Position numbers and translations under genes: made by a program. The notes beneath the pieces are model-generated. The model was not told the origin of the DNA, did no database searches, and worked only from the letters and a program-made list of their open reading frames with translations. A DNA stretch of 5,584 nt, taken from NCBI GenBank assembly GCA_947378515.1, contig CANCKG010000062.1, positions 1-5,584 of the forward strand, in the 5' to 3' direction. Each line of letters starts with the position of its first letter. Position 1 is the first letter of the stretch. The stretch is from Gammaproteobacteria bacterium. Lineage in GTDB: Bacteria; Pseudomonadota; Gammaproteobacteria; CAISUE01. This document shows positions 1-5,584 of the stretch, in pieces.

Positions 1-90
1 GCGCAGGCTACCGATAGGCATGCAAACGCGATTTATTGTCTGAAGCCGTACCTCGATTTTCGAGCCGCTGAGCGGCAACGAATACAAATA
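1..90. other. Left-edge non-coding stretch with two abutting palindromes
   Basis: I recognise no gene here. Two small perfect inverted repeats abut: CTCGA/TCGAG at 52-56 and 60-64 (3-base loop), and GCCGCT/AGCGGC at 64-69 and 71-76. Frames on both strands stay open across the piece (the plus frame from base 1 runs about 41 codons to a stop near 124), but the segment is too short and cut by the window edge to call coding. It could be a REP-like palindromic repeat, the edge of an inserted element, or the end of a gene outside the window. It lies just past the terminator of the tRNA pair. Confidence 0.35.
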
Positions 91-116
91 AAAAGGCCTC
101 CATCGCTGGAGGCCTT
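86..116 (-). terminator. Rho-independent terminator of the tRNA-Ser/tRNA-Thr unit
   Basis: A perfect 10-bp stem (93-102 with 107-116, AAGGCCTCCA/TGGAGGCCTT) closes a 4-base loop. On the minus strand it is followed directly by TTTTTATTT. It begins nine bases past the encoded CCA of tRNA-Thr, so it should end the minus-strand tRNA transcript. On the plus strand no T-run follows the stem, so it looks one-directional. Confidence 0.88.
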
Positions 117-124
117 GGTATGAC

Positions 125-200
<76 letters not shown>

Positions 201-229
201 GTGGTAACACGCAAGAATTTAATAAAATA

Positions 230-321
230 TGGCGGAGAGGGTGGGATTCGAACCCACGTGGGGCGTTAACCCCCAACCGATTTCGAGTCGGTGCCATTGT
301 GACCGCTTTGAGTACCTCTCC
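230..321 (-). tRNA. tRNA-Ser(CGA)
   Basis: This is a 92-nt class II tRNA with encoded CCA. The acceptor stem GGAGAGG/CCTCTCC is perfect and the discriminator base is G, as usual for serine. The anticodon stem ACCGA/TCGGT holds loop CTCGAAA, giving anticodon CGA (283-285) for codon UCG. A long variable arm, TGGGG/CCCCA with a 7-base loop, is the serine hallmark, and the T stem GTGGG/CCCAC is perfect. The D stem is weak: aligned in the usual way it has one G-C pair, one G-U pair and one C-U mismatch. It is the first gene of a two-tRNA minus-strand unit ending at the terminator near 86-116. Confidence 0.93.
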
Positions 322-358
322 TAACACTTTATAAAACACTCAGAACAACGAGCCGTAT

Positions 359-387
359 AGAATACCGTGATATTGATCTTTCTGCAA
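359..387 (-). promoter_or_regulatory. Candidate promoter of the tRNA-Ser/tRNA-Thr unit
   Basis: On the minus strand TTGCAG (382-387) stands 17 bases before TATTCT (359-364). The -35 matches the sigma70 consensus at 3 of 6 positions and the -10 at 4 of 6. Transcription would begin near 352, about 30 bases before the mature 5' end of tRNA-Ser, which leaves a short leader for RNase P. The placement is good but the match is only fair. Confidence 0.42.
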
Positions 388-508
388 GCTTTAGACGCAA
401 CGATAACGATGAAACAGTGCACAAAAATAAACGCTAGCATATTGTTTAAAATTTAAGCAAACATTATTGACAACAAGCTGGGCAAGACTATCAGCAATGT
501 ACTGATAA

Positions 509-531
509 CTTACCCACAGCTTAACCCACAG
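509..531 (+). repeat. Tandem imperfect repeat carrying DnaA-box-like 9-mers
   Basis: CTTACCCACAG (509-519) is followed immediately by CTTAACCCACAG (520-531), which differs by one inserted A. Each contains a nonamer close to the DnaA box TTATNCACA: TTACCCACA at 510-518 differs at one fixed position (C for T), and TAACCCACA at 522-530 at two. Two sites in the same orientation, one helical turn apart, could bind a protein. The function is unknown. Confidence 0.5.
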
Positions 532-555
532 TCTTTGGGGGTAAGATGCATCTAA

Positions 556-1503
556 TTAAGCACTCACCCTACGCACACAACGCACCGATAATTGAAAGTC
601 TTTAGCCATGGGCAATTGCGCACTGGCATCACCTTCAACAAAATTCTGCACCCAGGAATTGCCGGCATTTATTTCTGTCGAACTCCAATAAGCCCCCGAC
701 AAATCGCCTAAGCCGTAAGGTGTTAGTACCACATTGGTAACGATATTAGCAACCCCTTGTTCGCAATTAGCATGCTCTGCAGTAGGCCCCATTTCACAAA
801 TACTGGGTAAATACCAATGACTATAACAAATAGCACCCGCTTGACACGGCGAATGACCGACAGCATCAATCGTGTAAGTCGCACATAAATTGGCAGCATT
901 CAATTCAGTTGCGTATTTTGCATGGATTTTTGCCGTATCCATAACACCATTAACCAAACTCGTTGCTTTGGTGACAGCGTTTGCACCTTGGTGCCAAGCT
1001 ATTTGCGTACCATTATCGGTGAGTGCCATCGTAGAGGCATCAACGCTTTGATGCGCAGAGATGGAATCATTCAAGGCAAATACATAGCCTTGCTGATAAA
1101 CACTGCCAAAGCCAAGTACGGTGATTGCCGTTGTCAACTCAGGGGTATCAATGCCTTGCACGCGAAGCACGCTCGGTTTTTGCGTAGTACCCGCAGCAGC
1201 GCTCGGCTTAGCCCCTGGATGAATCGTCAATTCGCACGTGCTACCTGCTTTCATATCACCACAACTCGCTGGTGAAACTCTCGAGCCTGCCGGCAACGCT
1301 GGCACCAAGGTATATTTCACTTGTTTTACCGCCGTTGTGGCCGTAATGGTAATCACCCGATTAAAACCACCGACCTTCAAAGCCAAGGTAGTCAATGATA
1401 GCCTAAGTGGTGGTGCATTTTTTTGCACTACCGGTGGTTTACTGCAGGCGACTTCTAGCGTTAACGTCGCCAACAACAACACTCTGACAAGCCATTTTTT
1501 CAT
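556..1503 (-). CDS. Secreted DUF1566-domain protein, probable lipoprotein
   Basis: A 315-residue exported protein of unknown function. The N-terminus is a signal peptide: MKKWLVR, a hydrophobic core to about residue 16, then EVAC with Cys20 as the likely lipidation site. Glu17 at the -3 position is unusual for a lipobox, so signal peptidase I processing is possible. Residues 33-130 look like an Ig-like beta domain (alternating T/V-rich strands, PALPAGSRVSPASCG, Cys81 and Cys90). Residues 134-315 match the DUF1566 pattern: GSVYQQGYVFA at 133-143, WYLPS at 230-234, YWSSTE at 272-277 and VRCVR at 307-311. Cysteines at 207, 220, 226, 236, 247 and 309 suggest disulfides and hence a periplasmic or surface location. 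The start is supported by AAGGA eight bases before the ATG. Domain calls are from memory of such proteins. The role (adhesin-like or surface binding) is not known. Confidence 0.8.
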   Translation of the reverse strand: MKKWLVRVLLLATLTLEVACSKPPVVQKNAPPLRLSLTTLALKVGGFNRVITITATTAVKQVKYTLVPALPAGSRVSPASCGDMKAGSTCELTIHPGAKPSAAAGTTQKPSVLRVQGIDTPELTTAITVLGFGSVYQQGYVFALNDSISAHQSVDASTMALTDNGTQIAWHQGANAVTKATSLVNGVMDTAKIHAKYATELNAANLCATYTIDAVGHSPCQAGAICYSHWYLPSICEMGPTAEHANCEQGVANIVTNVVLTPYGLGDLSGAYWSSTEINAGNSWVQNFVEGDASAQLPMAKDFQLSVRCVRRVSA

Positions 1504-1621
1504 GTGCCATATCCTTAAAAAAGACCTAATGTATCCATTCAGCCCCCATCGCTGCCAGTCGCCACAGCTAAGCTTTTACGAAAGATAAAAGAAACGTACT
1601 AAATAGGTACCACCTAACGTA
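1504..1621. other. Short gap between pyrG and the DUF1566 gene
   Basis: The 118 bases carry two weak hairpins, TAGGT/ACCTA (1604-1608 with 1612-1616) just past the pyrG stop and CTTTTA/TAAAAG (1573-1578 with 1586-1591). Neither has a proper T-run on the minus strand, so there is no convincing pyrG terminator. I find no promoter with good -35 and -10 boxes for the DUF1566 gene, so read-through from pyrG is possible. The ribosome binding site AAGGA of the DUF1566 gene lies at 1512-1516. Confidence 0.4.
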
Positions 1622-3531
<1,910 letters not shown>

Positions 3532-3608
3532 TGGTGGCTATAGGTGGACTCGAACCACCGACCTCAGCATTATGAGTGCCGCGCTCTAACCAGCTGAGCT
3601 ACATAGCC
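3532..3608 (-). tRNA. tRNA-Met(CAT), elongator type
   Basis: The reverse complement is a 77-nt tRNA with encoded CCA. All four stems pair: acceptor GGCTATG/TATAGCC (one G-U), D stem GCTC/GAGC, anticodon stem CGGCA/TGCTG, and T stem GGTGG/CCACC. The anticodon CAT is at 3572-3574. A CAT anticodon could be initiator Met, elongator Met or the lysidine-modified Ile. The G1-C72 pair is matched, unlike an initiator. Acceptor pairs 4 and 5 are U-A and A-U, whereas the E. coli Ile type has C-G at both, so elongator Met is the best call. It sits between plsY and pyrG on the same strand. Confidence 0.93.
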
Positions 3609-3621
3609 ATGAAGAGCGCGC

Positions 3622-3650
3622 ATTTTAAAGAGCATTCACTGTCCTGTCAA
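3622..3650 (-). promoter_or_regulatory. Strong promoter of tRNA-Met with GC-rich discriminator, overlapping the plsY stop
   Basis: A perfect TTGACA (3645-3650 on the minus strand) is 17 bases from TAAAAT (3622-3627, 5 of 6). The next bases, GCGCGC, form the GC-rich discriminator typical of stringently controlled stable-RNA promoters. Initiation near 3615 gives a leader of about 7 bases. The TGA inside TTGACA is the plsY stop codon (3647-3649), so the promoter is built into the end of the upstream gene. Confidence 0.85.
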
Positions 3651-4261
3651 GTTAAATCCTTCTTTTTAGCAACAGATGACTTACCGATCTTAGCTTCTTT
3701 ACCTAATAATAACTTATGAATATTACTTCGGTGGCGAATGATAATTAATGCTGAAACCAGCAACATACTGGGTAATAGTGCCAATTCTTTTAGAGAATAC
3801 ACATAAAAAGGCAAGCTAATTGCCATCACAAGGGATGCGAGTGACGAATAGCGGAATAATGCGGCCATCACAGCCCATGTCAATATACAACATAGACCCA
3901 ACGGTGGACTCAACGCAAAGACTACCCCCAGAGTGGTCGCCACGCCTTTGCCACCTTTGAAACCGAAAAAGATGGGAAATAAATGACCAACGATCGCAGC
4001 TAAAGCCACTAGCCCTAACCAAAATAGGCTCAAGCCTAACAAATGCCCTGCCACTACCGGTATCAACCCTTTTAAAATGTCACCCGCTAAAACGATTCCA
4101 GCGGCTTTCTTCCCTTGCGTGCGTAAGATATTAGTAGCCCCTGGGTTGCCTGAACCGACTTTACGAGGGTCTATTTGATACGTAAAACGCGCATAAATAA
4201 TTGCGCTTGACAGGGATCCAAAAAAATAGCCAATGACGATTAGCAAAACAGGAGTTATCAT
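3647..4261 (-). CDS. plsY: Acyl-phosphate:glycerol-3-phosphate acyltransferase PlsY
   Basis: This inner-membrane enzyme transfers the acyl group from acyl-phosphate (made by PlsX) to glycerol-3-phosphate, giving lysophosphatidic acid, the first step of phospholipid synthesis. The 204-residue length equals that of the family (205 in E. coli). Several hydrophobic segments are visible, beginning with residues 3-23, as expected of a multi-pass protein. The three conserved motifs are present: GSGNPGATN at 36-44, [15 protein letters not shown] at 92-106 (the glycine-rich loop), and [14 protein letters not shown] at 176-189. The basic C-terminal tail ends AKKKDLT. The ATG has no clear Shine-Dalgarno sequence, but the N-terminus aligns well with known PlsY. 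It is divergent from orn with 46 bases between the start codons. Its stop codon forms part of the tRNA-Met promoter. Confidence 0.97.
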   Translation of the reverse strand: MITPVLLIVIGYFFGSLSSAIIYARFTYQIDPRKVGSGNPGATNILRTQGKKAAGIVLAGDILKGLIPVVAGHLLGLSLFWLGLVALAAIVGHLFPIFFGFKGGKGVATTLGVVFALSPPLGLCCILTWAVMAALFRYSSLASLVMAISLPFYVYSLKELALLPSMLLVSALIIIRHRSNIHKLLLGKEAKIGKSSVAKKKDLT

Positions 4262-4296
4262 AGTGAACTTATGCTCTGTAAATAAACGAAAGGTAG

Positions 4297-4327
4297 ATTA
4301 TAAACGAATGAACCCTAGCGCTGACAA
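4297..4327 (-). promoter_or_regulatory. Candidate promoter of plsY, partly inside orn
   Basis: On the minus strand a perfect TATAAT (4297-4302) follows TTGTCA (4322-4327, 5 of 6) with a 19-base spacer, longer than the ideal 17. Initiation near 4290 gives a leader of about 29 bases. The -35 half lies within the first codons of orn. For the plus-strand orn gene I find no promoter of comparable quality. Confidence 0.5.
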
Positions 4328-4898
4328 CCTAATTTGGATTGATTTAGAAATGACGGGCTTAAGCCCTTTGCATGACCGTATTATCGAGATGGCAATCTTA
4401 ATAACGGACACGAAACTCAATATATTGGCTGAGAGCCCTGTATTGGCTGTTTTTCAAGACGAGACGACGATTTCTGGCATGGATGAATGGAATACTAAAC
4501 ATCATGGAAAATCTGGCTTAATCGAGCGCATACGCATGAGCGTCATTGATGAGAGCCAAGCTGAACAAATTATGCTAGATTTTTTAAATCAGTGGGTACC
4601 GGCTAATAAATCACCGATGTGTGGCAATAGCATCTGCCAAGATCGGCGTTTTTTGGCGAGCTACATGCCAAAATTAGAACGCCACTTCCATTATCGCAAT
4701 TTGGATGTCAGTACGCTCAAAGAATTGGCCAAACGCTGGCAGCCAGAAATCGCTAAGAGTTATAAAAAGCGCAGCAAACACCAAGCACTGGCCGACATCA
4801 TTGATTCAATCAATGAATTAAAGCATTATCGCTTGCATTTGTTCAACGAACATATCGCCAAACCTTTTCGTGATGCCGTGATTTGTATTGAAAAATAA
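4308..4898 (+). CDS. orn: Oligoribonuclease (3'-5' exonuclease for short oligoribonucleotides)
   Basis: Orn degrades the di- to pentanucleotides left by other RNases, and in many bacteria also pGpG from cyclic-di-GMP breakdown. It is a cytosolic homodimer of the DEDDh exonuclease family. From the ATG at 4308 the protein has 196 residues. In this numbering Asp12 and Glu14 ([10 protein letters not shown], 9-18), Asp112 ([10 protein letters not shown], 106-115), His158 and Asp163 (HQALADI) match the E. coli catalytic positions exactly. An upstream ATG at 4233 in the same frame would add 25 residues unlike the family and overlap plsY by 29 bases, so I reject it. The ribosome binding site is weak (GAAAGG at 4288-4293). 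The C-terminus is about 15 residues longer than in E. coli. In E. coli orn lies by rsgA; here it is divergent from plsY. Confidence 0.97.
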   Translation: MNPSADNLIWIDLEMTGLSPLHDRIIEMAILITDTKLNILAESPVLAVFQDETTISGMDEWNTKHHGKSGLIERIRMSVIDESQAEQIMLDFLNQWVPANKSPMCGNSICQDRRFLASYMPKLERHFHYRNLDVSTLKELAKRWQPEIAKSYKKRSKHQALADIIDSINELKHYRLHLFNEHIAKPFRDAVICIEK

Positions 4899-4911
4899 TC
4901 GTCATTAAACT

Positions 4912-4936
4912 TAGGGTAAGCTATTCTTACCCTATT
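4912..4936 (+). terminator. Hairpin after orn, probable terminator
   Basis: A perfect 9-bp stem TAGGGTAAG/CTTACCCTA (4912-4920 with 4926-4934) with a 5-base loop begins 14 bases past the orn stop. The plus-strand tail is TTACCTCTC, pyrimidine-rich but not a true T-run, so termination may be weak or the hairpin may instead protect the mRNA 3' end. Confidence 0.55.
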
Positions 4937-5143
4937 ACCTCTCTGCATCTCTGCATCAAGTCAGCACCTACCCACAAGGTACTTAATGTAGGCTGCCCTA
5001 CCGACAATTAAAAATGTTCATCCAAATTCCTTAGCTGGCTTAAAACCCCGCCCTGAAGGTACGGTAGGAGCACCGTACCTCGGCCTACGCCTAAGGTTTC
5101 ACAAGGTGCGGACTTGTTCGATTTGCACACCTCTTCCAAGTCT
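4937..5143. other. Convergent intergenic spacer with several palindromes, possible degenerate repeat element
   Basis: No gene is recognisable between the two convergent genes. Seen here are a two-copy tandem octamer CTCTGCAT (4941-4948, 4949-4956), a small hairpin GTAGG/CCTAC (4988-4992 with 4997-5001), and a strong 9-bp hairpin AGGTACGGT/ACCGTACCT (5057-5065 with 5072-5080, 6-base loop). A weaker ACAAG/CTTGT pair lies near 5101-5117. None has a T-run. This density of palindromes suggests a REP- or MITE-like remnant, but no terminal repeats or target duplications are visible. Confidence 0.4.
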
Positions 5144-5169
5144 AAAACACTCCGGCCTAAAGGCCGAAG
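5144..5169 (-). terminator. Terminator of the sterol desaturase family gene
   Basis: On the minus strand CTTCGGCC and GGCCGGAG (5169-5162 with 5157-5150) form an 8-bp stem with one T-G wobble and a TTTA loop, followed by TGTTTTAG. It begins 36 bases past the stop codon of the minus-strand gene. The T-tract is short, so efficiency may be moderate. Confidence 0.62.
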
Positions 5170-5205
5170 ACTTTCTTGCTACTTATTGACTTTATGCCTT
5201 AAATT

Positions 5206-5584
5206 TCATTTACTATATTTCTTGGTAATTAAATCAGGATCGACATCTTTCCCTTCCAGCTGAGCAAATATCTTTAACTCTGCTAGATCTGCAAAACCAC
5301 AAGGACCAGGATACGGTGGCTGAGGATTTCTAAACGTACCAAAGAGTAAATCCCAGAAAGGTAAATCAGCAAAGTTATAATATTGCGTTTTGCGCGCATG
5401 ATGAATTAAATGCATTTCAGGTCGCTGAATAATATAACCCATCCAACGTGGTGTTTTTATATTGGTATGGTAAATCAAATTAATCAAGATTACCCAGAAT
5501 TGAGCCCAAGCCGCACCAATAGGATCTAGGCCCAGCAATGTCACACTGACTAAAACAGTAATGGCCACCTCTAAAATATTTTCA
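5206..5584 (-). CDS. Sterol desaturase/fatty acid hydroxylase family protein, C-terminal part
   Basis: Only the last 125 residues are in the window; the frame is open to the right edge. A GTG at 5566-5568 is not a plausible start, because the frame continues upstream in register. The visible part has a hydrophobic segment (about residues 6-36), then the signature of the di-iron membrane hydroxylase superfamily: His39 in IYHTNI, HLIHH at 58-62 (an HxxHH box) and YNFADLPFWDLLFGTF at 69-84. These histidines help bind the catalytic iron pair, and upstream histidine boxes should lie outside the window. The family includes sterol, fatty acid and carotenoid hydroxylases and alkylglycerol monooxygenase, and the substrate cannot be told here. 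The tail (about 85-125) is polar. A terminator follows at 5144-5169. Confidence 0.9.
   Translation of the reverse strand, partial: ENILEVAITVLVSVTLLGLDPIGAAWAQFWVILINLIYHTNIKTPRWMGYIIQRPEMHLIHHARKTQYYNFADLPFWDLLFGTFRNPQPPYPGPCGFADLAELKIFAQLEGKDVDPDLITKKYSK

Larger units (their letters stand above)
322..555. other. Intergenic region between the tRNA pair and the DUF1566 gene
   Basis: No credible gene is present. The region holds the candidate tRNA promoter, an AT-rich middle (about 421-470), a small hairpin TATCAG/CTGATA (489-494 with 502-507, 7-base loop), the tandem repeat at 509-531, an inverted repeat CTTACCC/GGGTAAG (509-515 with 539-545), and a perfect 10-bp palindrome AGATGCATCT (544-553) just past the stop of the DUF1566 gene. 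None of these hairpins has a T-run on the minus strand, so I see no clear intrinsic terminator for the DUF1566 gene. Confidence 0.55.

Noticed and set aside
46..55. Shared 10-mer CCGTACCTCG at 46-55 and 5073-5082
   Set aside because: A 10-base match is expected by chance several times in a window this size, and the flanks do not align.
467..495. Perfect TTGACA on the plus strand
   Set aside because: No acceptable -10 box at 16-19 bases and no plus-strand gene downstream.
421..555. Replication origin suggested by AT-rich DNA and DnaA-like 9-mers
   Set aside because: Only two imperfect sites, and no dnaA, dnaN, mnmG or other origin-linked genes nearby.
922..1275. Plus-strand open frame of 117 codons
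   Set aside because: It lies entirely antisense to the DUF1566 gene, has low-complexity content and no recognisable domain.
1238..1588. Plus-strand open frame of 116 codons
   Set aside because: Mostly antisense to the DUF1566 gene, with no family resemblance.
3532..3608. tRNA-Ile(CAT) instead of tRNA-Met
   Set aside because: Acceptor pairs 4 and 5 are U-A and A-U, like elongator Met, not the C-G pairs of the E. coli lysidine-modified Ile tRNA, although the T arm resembles Ile tRNAs.
3816..4022. Minus-strand open frame of 68 codons inside plsY
   Set aside because: Out-of-frame shadow of plsY with no start signal.
4207..4240. Perfect TTGACA on the plus strand as an orn promoter
   Set aside because: No -10-like hexamer at a proper distance; the best candidate is 22 bases away with 3 of 6 matches.
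4233..4307. Upstream in-frame ATG that would lengthen Orn by 25 residues
   Set aside because: The extra residues do not resemble the family N-terminus and overlap the start of plsY; starting at 4308 puts the catalytic residues at 12, 14, 112, 158 and 163, as in E. coli.
5566..5568. GTG as start codon of the right-hand gene
   Set aside because: The frame continues upstream without a stop to the window edge, and the family needs several hundred residues with earlier histidine boxes.

Overview
The window looks like chromosomal DNA of a gammaproteobacterium of moderate GC. The evidence is an oligoribonuclease and a PlsY close to the enterobacterial proteins in length and motifs, a CTP synthase of standard form, and tRNA genes with encoded CCA ends. 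A secreted DUF1566-type protein of a style I associate with Legionella and Coxiella relatives suggests the order Legionellales, but this is inference and no species can be named.

Layout. The left edge (1-90) is a short stretch of small palindromes with no recognisable gene. It is followed by a strong terminator and a tandem pair of minus-strand tRNA genes: tRNA-Thr(CGT) at 125-200, whose acceptor stem is badly mismatched, and tRNA-Ser(CGA) at 230-321. A 234-base gap with a tandem DnaA-box-like repeat separates them from a DUF1566 lipoprotein-like gene (556-1503, minus). pyrG (CTP synthase, 1622-3247, minus) follows. Its promoter and 5' leader can be read: a perfect TATAAT, a start region reading CCCG, and a leader hairpin that would cover the ribosome binding site. 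Next come tRNA-Met(CAT) (3532-3608, minus), with a near-consensus promoter that includes the stop codon of plsY, then plsY itself (3647-4261, minus). Divergent from plsY is orn (4308-4898, plus). A 307-base convergent intergenic region holds terminators for both sides and several hairpins. The window ends inside a minus-strand sterol desaturase/fatty acid hydroxylase family gene (5206 to the edge).

Functions. Most of the window is housekeeping: pyrimidine nucleotide supply (pyrG), phospholipid initiation (plsY), final RNA decay (orn) and decoding (three tRNAs). The two accessory-looking genes are the DUF1566 protein and the membrane hydroxylase. The gene order is not the common pyrG-kdsA-eno arrangement of other gammaproteobacteria.

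The points most worth a second look are the pyrG leader, which has the architecture of CTP-sensing start-site switching known from enteric pyrC and pyrD, and the mismatched 3' end of tRNA-Thr(CGT), which may mark an old integration junction.
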